DNA of 64,000 nucleotides from Schizochytrium sp. CCTCC M209059 (Eukaryota > Sar > Bigyra > Thraustochytrida > Thraustochytriidae), in assembly GCA_000818945.1 (NCBI GenBank), contig KN805376.1, positions 627,385-691,384 on the forward strand. The letters are read 5' to 3'. A program made the position numbers and the translations under genes. Under the pieces are notes generated by a model that made no database searches, was not told the DNA's origin, and was given only the letters and a program-made list of their open reading frames with translations. Below are positions 1-9,482 of the stretch, one piece after another (position 1 is the first letter of the stretch; the number at the start of each line of letters is the position of its first letter).

Positions 1-1028
1 CGTACTGGCGAAATCCAGCGTATAATACGACGCGCTTCGTGATTGCAGTCTTCATTTCGGTGTTCTTTGGATGCACTTTTTACCAAAAGTAAGTTTTCGA
101 CGCGCAAAAAAAAACTCACTTACCCATTATTCACGGTCGTACATACATACTAACACACACACAATTTGCTCTCACGTGTACACGCGCACAGGGCCGCTGA
201 GATTCAGACGACGCAGGACGCGCAGAGCTTTATGGGCTTGATTTTCATCTCCACGACCTTTATGGGAGTGATCGCCCTATACACTGCCATCCCGACTGTT
301 ATGGACGAACGAGCACCTTTCTACAGAGAGCGAGCTTCCTCATACTACAGTATCGGGCCTATGGCCATTGCCATCACGACCACCGAGCTTCCGTACATTG
401 TGGGCGCCAGCGTAAGTAGGCATTCGAGACCTGGGTACTTGAAAGTTGGCAAGAAAGCTTCGGATGCGGGAGCACGAGTGAGACGCGAAATCAGCAAGAA
501 CACTAACATACGATGGATGTGTAGCTCGTCTTTGTGCCCATCTTTTACTTTCTTGTGCATCTTTGGCATAATGCCCGGGCGTTTTTCCTGTTTTGGGCCA
601 TCTATCTTGCGTTTCAAATGACCCTGACGTTTTGGGGCCATTTGCTCGCGGCTGTGGCGCCAAACCAGGCCGTGGCGACCATTCTCGCCGCGCTTTCATT
701 CGGATTTTGGACCATTAGCGCGGGCCTTTACATTGCTGTGCGCGATATGCCCGCGTTTTGGTCGTGGCTCCCTTGCCTGAACCCTCTTCGCTTCGCGCTC
801 AATGGACTGTCTGTTTCTCAGCTTGTGTGCGAGAACCCTCTCGAGGACTCGGGTCCAGGCTGCTCGACGCTTTCTACGGGCGGCACGGCGTGGAACTTTG
901 TGCAGGGTACATTTGGGTACGAGGCCGACGACTGGCAGTACTGCCTCGGCGCGCTCTTGGGCTTTGCATTCGGATTCCGCGTGCTCGCCGTCCTTGCACA
1001 TAAGTACATTTCGCATCTCAAACGGTGA
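1..1028 (+). CDS. PDR-type ABCG transporter, C-terminal part (5' truncated by window edge)
   Basis: This is the end of a full-size pleiotropic-drug-resistance ABC transporter, covering most of the second transmembrane domain. Exons read as <1-88, 192-411 and 525-1028. The introns are 89-191 (GTAAGT...ACAG, splitting a Lys codon) and 412-524 (GTAAGT...GTAG, between codons). The spliced product aligns along its length with the C-termini of the two downstream paralogues: YWRNPAYNTTRF at the left edge, then PTVMDERAPFYRERASSYY, the TFWGHLLA helix, the CENPL..GPGCSTL extracellular loop and a terminal HLKR. These pumps move hydrophobic compounds or lipids outward across the plasma membrane. The nucleotide-binding domains lie outside the window. 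Unlike its neighbours it keeps introns in this region. The family call is secure. The substrate is unknown. Confidence 0.9.
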
Positions 1029-2256
1029 TGAGCAGACGAGAGCCAATCTCAGTTGTTGCTGGAGCTCGAAGCTCGGGAGCACTGTTCATTTTAAAAGAAA
1101 CGCTCAAAGAAAGAACCTTCATTTGTTAGAGTCTAGCTTGATCTTCCTCCACTGTGGCCCACATCCCATCCAAAAAATACCCATCCTGAAACACACCTCC
1201 TTCCCCTTGCTTCGCTTCTGCCTTGCCTCGCTCGCGGTCGCAGTCACAATCGAAGTCGATCGTCCTCGCGCGACGGACTCGTCCAAGCGGCAGGCCGCCT
1301 CACGCAGCCCTGCCCAGACCCTCCCTCGCGAGAAGCCTGCCGTCTGCGCACGAGTATGCGAGCGTGTGCTGGACGGACAGTGAATGGGTGGACGAACCGC
1401 CTCACGGTTTCCTGGCGTTTCGCCATGTGGAACCCGCCAGCCTCCTCACCGCCTCCCCGTTCGTTCGGCGACAACACCTCCAGCTTCCATGACGACGTCT
1501 TCCTGCCCGCCAGCCCCCGCCCTCGGCCACTGCCGCCGCCGCCACTCTTGACGCGCGCCGGTGATGTCGAGACAAGACAAGACAAGACAAGACAAGACAA
1601 GACAAGACAAGACAAGACAAGACAAGACAAGAGACAAGACACAAGACACCAGACCAGACAAGACAAGACAAGACAAGACTATACAAAACAAGACACCAGA
1701 CAAGACTAGGCCTAGACTAGGCCTAGAGTAGACTAGCCTTGACTAGACAAGACTAGACAAAACAAGACAACACCAGACAAGACAAGACAAGACAAGACAA
1801 GACAAGACAAGACAAGACAAGACAAGACCGGCCGGGGTCTCCGCGACCCGCTTAATTCCGCCCTCCTCCTCTCCACGCTTCTTGGCGTCCAGCCGCGCCG
1901 CGCCTCGCCTCGCCACGTCGCCCTGGTCCTCCTCCAGCTCGAGGTCGACCTCGTCGCCACGTCCAGCCGAGTTCCGCGCCGAGTCCCGCGCCGAGTCCTG
2001 CGTGGAGGCCTGCGGCGAGTCCTCGCGTCGCATCCAGTCCTCGACGCCACCGCCTCCAGCGCCTCTCCGATCGATCGACCGCGGCCCGGCCGAGCGCGCC
2101 AGGGCGACTCGCTCCCTCCGCGCCGCGCGGCCGCCAAACCCCGCTCACCGGCGGCGCGCAGCGCGACGAAAGACCAGCGGCCGCGTCAGGTCCGTCGCGA
2201 CCGCGGGGCGAGGCGAGGAGGACGAGGACGGAGAGCGCAGCGCAGCGCCGCGCAGG
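1029..2256. other. intergenic region upstream of the second PDR gene
   Basis: This holds the 3' flank of the first transporter and the leader of the second. Apart from the ACAAG minisatellite (1571-1827) I see no gene. Frames open on both strands here come from repeats or GC-rich sequence and start at non-ATG codons. The reading frame of the downstream transporter is open from about 1882 but contains no ATG before 2257. Confidence 0.6.
1571..1827. repeat. ACAAG/GACAA pentanucleotide minisatellite
   Basis: There are two blocks of GACAA units. Positions 1571-1630 hold 12 perfect copies and 1776-1825 hold ten, with degenerate copies around them. The middle (about 1704-1738) is interrupted by ACTAGGCCTAGACTAGGCCTAG, a motif related to TAGGCCTAGG elements elsewhere in the window. 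The tract lies about 430 nt before the ATG of the next ABC transporter. A 5-nt period is not coding-like, and the tract reads open in all frames only because it lacks stops. Confidence 0.95.
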
Positions 2257-5200
2257 ATGCTCGAGCAGCAGGAGGCGCAGGCGGAGCCGAGGCCGGCGTC
2301 CGCGCGCACGCTCACGCCGGACGACCTCGAGGACGGCGCCCAGGGCGACGCCGTGCCCACCTCGGCGGAGAGCAGCGCGGCGCCCGGGGAGAAGGCCGTC
2401 GGCGGCAAGAGCGGCGACAAGGACGAGGGCGAGGACGCCGAGGACAAGGACGCCGAGGACAAGGACCCCGAGGCGCAGCAGCAGCTGCAGCAGCAGCCCG
2501 CGGAGAGCGGCGACAAGGAAGACGACGATGACGCCGCACTGGCGGACGAGGAGGACGGCGCCGCCAAGAATTCCATCTTGGAAAACAGGCCCGACGAGAG
2601 CGAGATCATTCGCATCCGGGAGATGCTCGGCCGTCTGCAGAAGCAGGTCGGCAAGCAGAATCGTAGCCCCGAGACCGGCCGCGTCAACGTGACTCTCACC
2701 CGCGAAGAGGTCGACCTCCTCGGACACCTGCTCGGGCGCGGTCTCATCCGGTCTCCGTCCACCATTCGCAGCTCCATCGGTGAAGTTCATCGCAAACTCA
2801 CCGCCGTACAGTACTCTGCGCTCATTTCGCGCGTCCGCGGCGACGAGCATTGGCCCGTCCATGTCGGCTTCAAAGACCTCGAGTACACCGTGAGCGTGCC
2901 CAAGGCCGATGTTGGCATTGCCACCGTTGCGACGACCTTTTACAAGATCGCCTCCCCTCTCATCAACCTCTTTACTTGCAACTTTGGCGACCGCGTCGAG
3001 ATCCAGGTTCTCCACAAAATGTCCGGCGCTTTCGAGGCTGGCAAATCGACCTTGGTCCTCGGCCCGCCCGGCTGCGGCGTCACCACGCTCTTCAAGGTCC
3101 TCAGTGGACGCGCCAAGGTCGGCGGCCGCTGCAAGCTGAGTGGAGACATTTACTACTCTGGCTTTCGCCCCGAAGAGCTCCACGTCCCCAAGTTCGCCAT
3201 GTACGTCGATCAGGTCGACCAGCACACCGCCGTGCTCACAGTCCGCGAAACGCTCAAGTTTGCCTACGAGTGCTTCGGGGGTGCCGATGCCGCCGCCAAG
3301 GTGATTGCCTCGTCTGCGACTGCCGATGAGGCCACAGAGGAGGAGAAGGCCAAGATCCAGGAACAACTCGACAACTTTCCCGACTTTGTCATCCACAACC
3401 TGGCCCTCGATCGTGCCGCCGACACTGTCGTCGGTAACGACATGGTGCGCGGTGTTTCCGGCGGTGAAAAGAAGCGCGTCACCTCCGGCGAGATGCTCAT
3501 GGGCCGCCGCCCGCTCACCTTTTACGACCAGATCTCCACTGGTCTGGACAGTGCCGCGACCTTTGACATTTGCCGTCGCATCACTGGTGTGGCCAAAAAT
3601 CTGCACACGACGCCGATCGTGGCGCTCTTGCAGCCGCCGCCAGAGACGTACAATCTCTTTGATGAGGTCCTCATCCTCGCTCTCGGCTACATTGTGTACC
3701 ATGGTCCTCGGGAAGAGGTCTTGCCGTACTTTTCGAGCATCGGCTTCGACTGTCCGTACGATCGCGACATTGCTGACTTTATCCAGGAGGTGACGACGCC
3801 TGCTCGGAAAAAGTACCAGACCCGCGCGGACGCGCCTCAGGACGAGGAGGCCATGGCCAAGGCGTGGGAAGCCTCGCCGTACTCGGATGCCAAGCGTGAC
3901 GCTGTGGCAGTGCGCTGCAACACAGACAACAAAGTTGATGGATTGACGCGCCGCGAGCTGTTTGCCAAGGAGAAGCCCAAGTATGCCAACTCGCTCTTCA
4001 CCGAGCTGAAGCTGGTTCTGAAGCGGCAGAACCAGCTCGTGTACCGTGATCCGGCCTTTGTCCGCGCTCGCATCATGCAGTCCGTTATCATGGGTGTCGT
4101 CATCGGAACCATTTTCATCAAACTTGATCCGAACCTTCCAGATAGCAACGCTGCTGGGGACTTTACGCCCATTACGCAGCGGTATGGTGTGACCTTTGCA
4201 ACCCTGATGCAGTGCGCTCTTGCAGGCATGGCCCAGGTTCCTGTCGTGCTCGGTCAGCGGCCCGTGTACTACAAGCAGACAAACTCGTACTTTTTCCGTA
4301 CCGTCAGCTACGTTTTTGCCGAGTTCGTCACTGTGATCCCCGTTGCTATTGTCGAGTCTATCATTCTCGGCGCACTGGTTTTTTGGATCACAGCCATCGT
4401 TCCGTGGGGCGAGGACTCGCAGACCGGCGAGTCTGATGTCGGCTCGCGGTTCATGATCTTTCTTTGCATCATGATTGCCATCAACGTGTCCTTTGCCGCC
4501 TATCTTCGCGCCGTCACCACCATGGTCCCCTCCGCATCGATTGGTCAGGTCGTTGCGGGTATCTCGATTTCGGCTTCCGTCGTGTACAGTGGCTTCATCA
4601 TCGTCCAGAGCGCAATGCCTCCTTGGTTCATCTGGATCTACTGGCTCTCTCCTATTGCGTGGGCGTACCGGTCCGCAGTGCTGACCATCTTTACGTCGTC
4701 AGCGTTTACGGACGAGCAGTCAGCTTTTGCTCTCGATCTCTTTGGCTTCCCATCGAATACGCAGTACATCTGGGCTGGTATTCTCATGCTTATCGCTTAC
4801 GTCCTTGTTGATGTCGGCCTCAGTATGTTCGGATACACGCATGTGCGGTACGAGAGCGGTGGCGGGCGCCAGACCAAGTCGAACCCAGATGCCGAGCCCA
4901 ACGATAACCCGGATGTTGTCGAGGTCGAACGCGTGATGCAAGAACGGAGCTCCGAGATGCGCAGAGCCAGTGAAGTTGCCGCCGCGACGCGCGCTTCGAC
5001 AGCCCCAGGCCAGTCTGCGCTTCGCATGCAGACCTCGCTGCAGAATGAGAACTTTACACCCGTTGACCTCGTCTTCCGTGACCTCTGGTACTCTGTTCAA
5101 GCACCGGGCGACAAGAGTGGCTACAACCTCGATCTCCTCAAGGGTATCTCTGGATATGCCGAGGCAGGCACGCTGACTGCACTGATGGGCAGCAGTGGAG

Positions 5201-6879
5201 CTGGTAAGACGACCCTCATGGACGTGCTGGCGCTGCGCAAGACTGCAGGCAAGACCAAGGGTAAAGTGCTAGTGAATGGCCGGCCTCAAGAGAAGACGAC
5301 GTTTTCGCGCATCATTGGCTATGTGGAGCAGAACGACATCCACAGTCCGTCAGCTACGGTTGTGGAAGCCTTGACGTTTTCGGCCATTTTGCGTCAGCCT
5401 GCAGACGTGCCTCGCCACGAGAAGGAATCTTTTGTGGAGGGCGTCCTCGATACTTTGGATCTGCAGAACATTCGCGACTTCAAGATTGGCTTTAAGCAGA
5501 GCGGAGGTCTGAGCACGGAGCAGGTGAAGCGCGTGACGATTGGTGTGGAGCTGTCGGCCAACCCTGCAATTATCTTTGCAGATGAGCCGACGTCGGGTCT
5601 CGACGCCAGCTCTGCGCAAATCATCATGAAGGGTCTGAAACGCATCGCATCGGCGGGTCGCACCGTGGTGTGCACGATCCACCAGCCGTCCAAGGACATC
5701 TTTCTCAAGTTCGACCGTCTTTTGTTGCTTCGTCGTGGTGGCGAGATGGTTTACTTTGGAGACCTTGGCGAGAAGTCGCACTTTCTGCTCGAGTATCTGG
5801 AAGCCATTCCCGGTACGCCATCTATGCCGAATGCCCGGTACAATCCTGCAACCTACATGCTCGAGGTCATTGGAGCTGGCGCCGGCGAAGAGTCGTTGGT
5901 TGACTACGCTCACGAATACCGTGAGAGCAAGCTTCGTCTGCAAAACGAGGAGCGCATCGACGCTCTTGTGAAGCGGAACTTGGACGAGCGGCCGGAGATT
6001 CACTTTGAGCACGATTACGCCAGTGGTTTTGGAACGCAGCTGGAGCTGCTGACCAAGCGTTGGTTCTGGGGCTACTGGCGGAATCCGGGATACAATGCGA
6101 CACGCTTTTTGATTGCGATCTTCATCGCGCTCTTTTTTGGTTTCTCGTTTTTCCAAAATGTCAATGATCTCACGACGACGCAGGATGTGCAAAGTGTCGT
6201 GGGTCTCACGATGATCTCTTCTGCCTTCCTGAGCGTGATTGCTTTGAACACGGCCATCCCGACCATTATGGATGAGCGTACTCCCTTTTACCGTGAGCGT
6301 GCCGCCTCGTACTATGGTGTGGCACCCATGATCATCGCCATTACGGTAACGGAGGTTCCGTATGTGGTTGCTGCGGCGCTGGTGTACATTCCGATTTTCT
6401 ACTTCATTGTGCACTTTTGGTACAACGTGGCGGCTTTTTTTCTCTACTGGTGCACGTACACGCTCTTTCTGCTCAGCATGACCTTTTGGGGCCACTTTCT
6501 TGCGAGTATCGCGCCGAATCAGCAGGTTGCAGGCGTGCTGGGCGCCATCTCTTTTGGTCTCTGGGTTCAGACGGCAGGTCTCGTGATCGCAGTCCGCGAT
6601 ATTCCCATCTTTTGGTACTGGCTGAGCTGCATCAACCCAATCCGCTACATGTTCAATGCGCTTGTGAGCATCCAGCTTGCATGCGACGATACAAGCTCGG
6701 ATGGGCCTGGCTGCAGTACGATCAACACCGGAAACACGGCGTGGGGTTACGTCCAGGACAACTTTGGTTTTGAAGCGGACGATTACGTGTTTTGCATGGC
6801 TGCTCTGGCAGGTTTCGTCGTTGGTTTCCGCATCCTTAGCATTCTCGCGTACACGTACGTGTCCTTTCTCAAGCGCTAA
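2257..6879 (+). CDS. full-size PDR/ABCG-type ABC transporter (1540 aa)
   Basis: A plasma-membrane type exporter with (NBD-TMD)x2 layout and a single exon. The start is the first ATG in a frame open from 1882, giving 1540 aa, normal for PDR pumps. The N-terminus is acidic and Gln-rich. NBD1: Walker A G269-P-P-G-C-G-V275-T-T, where the usual Lys is Val; signature VSGGE at 400-404; Walker B ends YD424Q425, where the usual catalytic Glu is Gln. NBD2: Walker A GSSGAGKTT at 978-986 (K984), a signature reduced to LSTEQ, and Walker B FAD1109E1110. This is the asymmetric-site pattern known from fungal PDR proteins, with one hydrolytic site and one degenerate site. Conserved blocks include PVYYKQ and MDERTPFYRERAASYY in the two TMDs. 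It sits in tandem with the paralogues at 1-1028 and 9483-13982. The substrate (drug, sterol or lipid) is unknown. Confidence 0.95.
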   Translation: MLEQQEAQAEPRPASARTLTPDDLEDGAQGDAVPTSAESSAAPGEKAVGGKSGDKDEGEDAEDKDAEDKDPEAQQQLQQQPAESGDKEDDDDAALADEEDGAAKNSILENRPDESEIIRIREMLGRLQKQVGKQNRSPETGRVNVTLTREEVDLLGHLLGRGLIRSPSTIRSSIGEVHRKLTAVQYSALISRVRGDEHWPVHVGFKDLEYTVSVPKADVGIATVATTFYKIASPLINLFTCNFGDRVEIQVLHKMSGAFEAGKSTLVLGPPGCGVTTLFKVLSGRAKVGGRCKLSGDIYYSGFRPEELHVPKFAMYVDQVDQHTAVLTVRETLKFAYECFGGADAAAKVIASSATADEATEEEKAKIQEQLDNFPDFVIHNLALDRAADTVVGNDMVRGVSGGEKKRVTSGEMLMGRRPLTFYDQISTGLDSAATFDICRRITGVAKNLHTTPIVALLQPPPETYNLFDEVLILALGYIVYHGPREEVLPYFSSIGFDCPYDRDIADFIQEVTTPARKKYQTRADAPQDEEAMAKAWEASPYSDAKRDAVAVRCNTDNKVDGLTRRELFAKEKPKYANSLFTELKLVLKRQNQLVYRDPAFVRARIMQSVIMGVVIGTIFIKLDPNLPDSNAAGDFTPITQRYGVTFATLMQCALAGMAQVPVVLGQRPVYYKQTNSYFFRTVSYVFAEFVTVIPVAIVESIILGALVFWITAIVPWGEDSQTGESDVGSRFMIFLCIMIAINVSFAAYLRAVTTMVPSASIGQVVAGISISASVVYSGFIIVQSAMPPWFIWIYWLSPIAWAYRSAVLTIFTSSAFTDEQSAFALDLFGFPSNTQYIWAGILMLIAYVLVDVGLSMFGYTHVRYESGGGRQTKSNPDAEPNDNPDVVEVERVMQERSSEMRRASEVAAATRASTAPGQSALRMQTSLQNENFTPVDLVFRDLWYSVQAPGDKSGYNLDLLKGISGYAEAGTLTALMGSSGAGKTTLMDVLALRKTAGKTKGKVLVNGRPQEKTTFSRIIGYVEQNDIHSPSATVVEALTFSAILRQPADVPRHEKESFVEGVLDTLDLQNIRDFKIGFKQSGGLSTEQVKRVTIGVELSANPAIIFADEPTSGLDASSAQIIMKGLKRIASAGRTVVCTIHQPSKDIFLKFDRLLLLRRGGEMVYFGDLGEKSHFLLEYLEAIPGTPSMPNARYNPATYMLEVIGAGAGEESLVDYAHEYRESKLRLQNEERIDALVKRNLDERPEIHFEHDYASGFGTQLELLTKRWFWGYWRNPGYNATRFLIAIFIALFFGFSFFQNVNDLTTTQDVQSVVGLTMISSAFLSVIALNTAIPTIMDERTPFYRERAASYYGVAPMIIAITVTEVPYVVAAALVYIPIFYFIVHFWYNVAAFFLYWCTYTLFLLSMTFWGHFLASIAPNQQVAGVLGAISFGLWVQTAGLVIAVRDIPIFWYWLSCINPIRYMFNALVSIQLACDDTSSDGPGCSTINTGNTAWGYVQDNFGFEADDYVFCMAALAGFVVGFRILSILAYTYVSFLKR

Positions 6880-7088
6880 CATAAGTTTCATGAAAGCTCA
6901 TTTTTACTTTTCGAGAAGTTTCGCTCGCGCTTTTCAAGAAAAAGACCACATGCCTCGCTGTGCTTTTGCTTTTTCAAAAAGTATACCTTCGAGAACTTTC
7001 GATCGACGCTCGATTAAGTTCGTCAATTTCGCGAGTCCTGACTAGCAGATTGCGTTTTGCGACGCCCACGGCATAAATAACCCCCCCT

Positions 7089-7098
7089 NNNNNNNNNN
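7089..7098. other. assembly gap (10 N)
   Basis: Ten N bases directly after a C-rich run, consistent with a small unresolved homopolymer or scaffold join. Confidence 0.95.
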
Positions 7099-8560
7099 CT
7101 CTCGCCCCCCTTCGTCCGTCACGCACCGAACGAACGACCACATAAAGAGGACAACTTTCATCTTGCAGTGTGTCGTCTCTCTCTGCATGTCGTTCAGGAA
7201 GAACCGGAACCGATCGGATCACCTCTGTCCGCAGGTTCGCCGAGCACGTTCGCGAATATTTGTTTGTTTACCCGCTTTTCCTGCCTTGAGAATTTCGCAT
7301 CCGGCCTTCGCGATTTCCCCTGCGGATTTTCGGGTCGCCAACGGCAAGCTTGACCTGCGCTGACTTTACACGCTACTGTTACTGCAAATGGAATTTTCAA
7401 CGCGTCATCGCTGGAAGGCCGATTTTCCCCCCACCTGCAGCTGCTGCAGCTGCCAGTGGCGGGGTTGGGGGGAAGCTCCTCCGTCCGCCCTTCTTCACGA
7501 ACACGCGCGAGCCCTACCGAGATCATCAACCAACGTTATTGCCAGCGACGACCATGGAAGTTTTGAGAATCTGCACGCAAGCTCCTCTGTCCGTCGTTCT
7601 TCAGGAACACGTGCGAGCGGAGATCAATGGAAAAAAAACGTCATGGCCTTCTGGCGGCAAGCGTGAAGTGTTCTCTTTTCCCGTGGTGAGCTAGCCTACC
7701 CTGACCATAAGGTCATAATCAGTAGTCCGGGCTGTATTTCCGCGCACGAGCTGGTTGCCGACGAAGCTGGCGATTTTGCTGCCTCTCGGGCCTCGGCGAG
7801 ATTGAATTTGAACATGTCTGTCGACCGAGAGAATGAACGCTTTCATTCGTCCGTGCCGGATCAACTGCGTCGCCCGCCTCGACCAGGTCTCACACTCTCG
7901 CGGTCATTGTGAGCCTCGCCTCTGGAGGCTGCAGCAAGAGCTGGCTCGCACTCGCATCGGCGCGGAGGCGAGAGCGCAAGACTCACGGCTGCTGCTCCTT
8001 TACCTTCGCAAGCCCGTGCTCACTGCTGCACTTGCGGCAGCGATCGATCGCGCAAGGCGCAGCTGCAGCGCCGGCCAAGTGGCAGCGTCTGCGGCGCCCC
8101 GTCCTGGCCCCGCTGAATCAGCTTCAGAGTGGCTTCGCGACATTCTTGGCGCCAGCTTTGCTGTTGCGTGCGAGCGTGGCTTCGAATTGCGTTCGTATCG
8201 CAGTCGCACGATTCGCAGAAGCCTCACGTCAGCGCCATCGAGCCGCCGCCGCGACGCGACGGTTGCTCTCCTCGCTGTCGGCTCCAGCGTCACAGCGCCT
8301 GCCTCTTCTCCTCGGCATCTCAGTGTCGCTTTCGCGCGCGGGGCGGGACACAGCAGGGCCCGGCAGGCCTGCCTTCGTCGCGAGAGGACTCTTCTCATGC
8401 CTCGCCAGCGGTACGGCCGGTCTTCGCCAGCCCCCGTCGTCGCTGTCGTGCACGAGAAACGAACGCCCGCCCGCCAGCCATCCACCAGTTCACCTCGCCA
8501 GCGACGCCAGCTTCGCCTGCCGACCCTGCCTCGGCCTCCCGCCTCGCCTCGCTTTGCGTG

Positions 8561-8616
8561 GCATGGCATCGCATGGCATCGCATGGCATCGCATCGCATC
8601 GCATCGCATCGCATCG
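8561..8616. repeat. GCATC/GCATG pentanucleotide tract
   Basis: Eleven consecutive 5-bp units alternate between GCATG and GCATC and end in a pure GCATC run, about 870 nt before the third transporter's ATG. It is a different motif from the ACAAG tract before the second transporter but has the same 5-bp period. Confidence 0.9.
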
Positions 8617-9482
8617 CGCATGGATGGCATCGCAATACAGGTTCAGCAGCAGCAGCTCCTGCTGCTTCCTCCCTCCTCTCCCGCCCTCCCTCTGTTCCGG
8701 CTTCGACGGCGCCACGTCCGCGGGGGACGGCCGCGCCGGGTCCCGGTCCGCGCTGACTCGGGCAGCGCTGTGGGGCCGCCGCCGCCGCGCTCGGCACCGC
8801 TCGGCCCTCCCCGCGCGTTCTGCCGAGCGCGGGCCGGCCTCGCCTCGCCTCGCCTCGCAACGCAGCCGCCCTGCGGCGCCCAGGCAGGCGCTCGTGTCGC
8901 CTTCGAGTTCGCGGGCGCCGGACTGGCCTCGCTAGCTCGCCCCGCGCCTTCCTCTCACCTCTCGGCCGTGCTTGTCTTCGCTGTGTCGCCGCGCCCCGCG
9001 CTCTCTTCCGCCTCGCTGGCGGCGGCGCGGGGCCTCCGAGCACGCAAACCCGTCCAGCCCCGCGACGGACAGAACAGACCGGCTCGGCGCGGCTCAGCGC
9101 TGCGTGCGGTCGAGCAGCTCAGGCCTCCCTCCCGGACAGGGGCCGAGGCCGGCCCGCTCTGCAGCTGGCGGCGGCGTGGGGCGGCTTGCGTTGCTGTCGT
9201 GCGAGGGGGATTGCGATTGCGGCGTCTTCCTCCGCAGCGAGCTCGCACCTCCGCCTGCCTGCCTGCCTGCAGATCTCGAACCGCGCGCGACAGAGACAGA
9301 GACAGACGCAGGCGTGAACAGAGAACAGCAGCGGGAAGGAGACCCGGGCTGACCCACTCGCTCGGGCACAGTCTGCCTGCCAACTGCTCCGGGCGACAGA
9401 AACGAGGCGAGGCGCCTCGTCGTAAGGAGCAGCAGAGCAAATCCCAAACGAGCAAGCAAGACGCCGCGAAGAGCACGGCAAG

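Larger units (their letters stand above)
6880..9482. other. 2.6-kb intergenic region between two ABC transporter genes
   Basis: GC-rich leader DNA with no gene I can support. It contains a 10-N gap (7089-7098) flanked by a C-run, a GCATC/GCATG pentamer tract (8561-8616) and a short GCCT run near 9250. The long frames here (for example 7909-9714) begin at GTG or TTG, are Ala/Arg/Ser-rich and show no domain, so I treat them as composition artefacts. The stretch probably carries the promoter and 5' UTR of the transporter at 9483. Confidence 0.6.

Noticed and set aside
1852..3702. 616-codon minus-strand frame over the ABC transporter start
   Set aside because: It is antisense of a clear transporter, open because of GC-biased third positions. 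It shows no domain.
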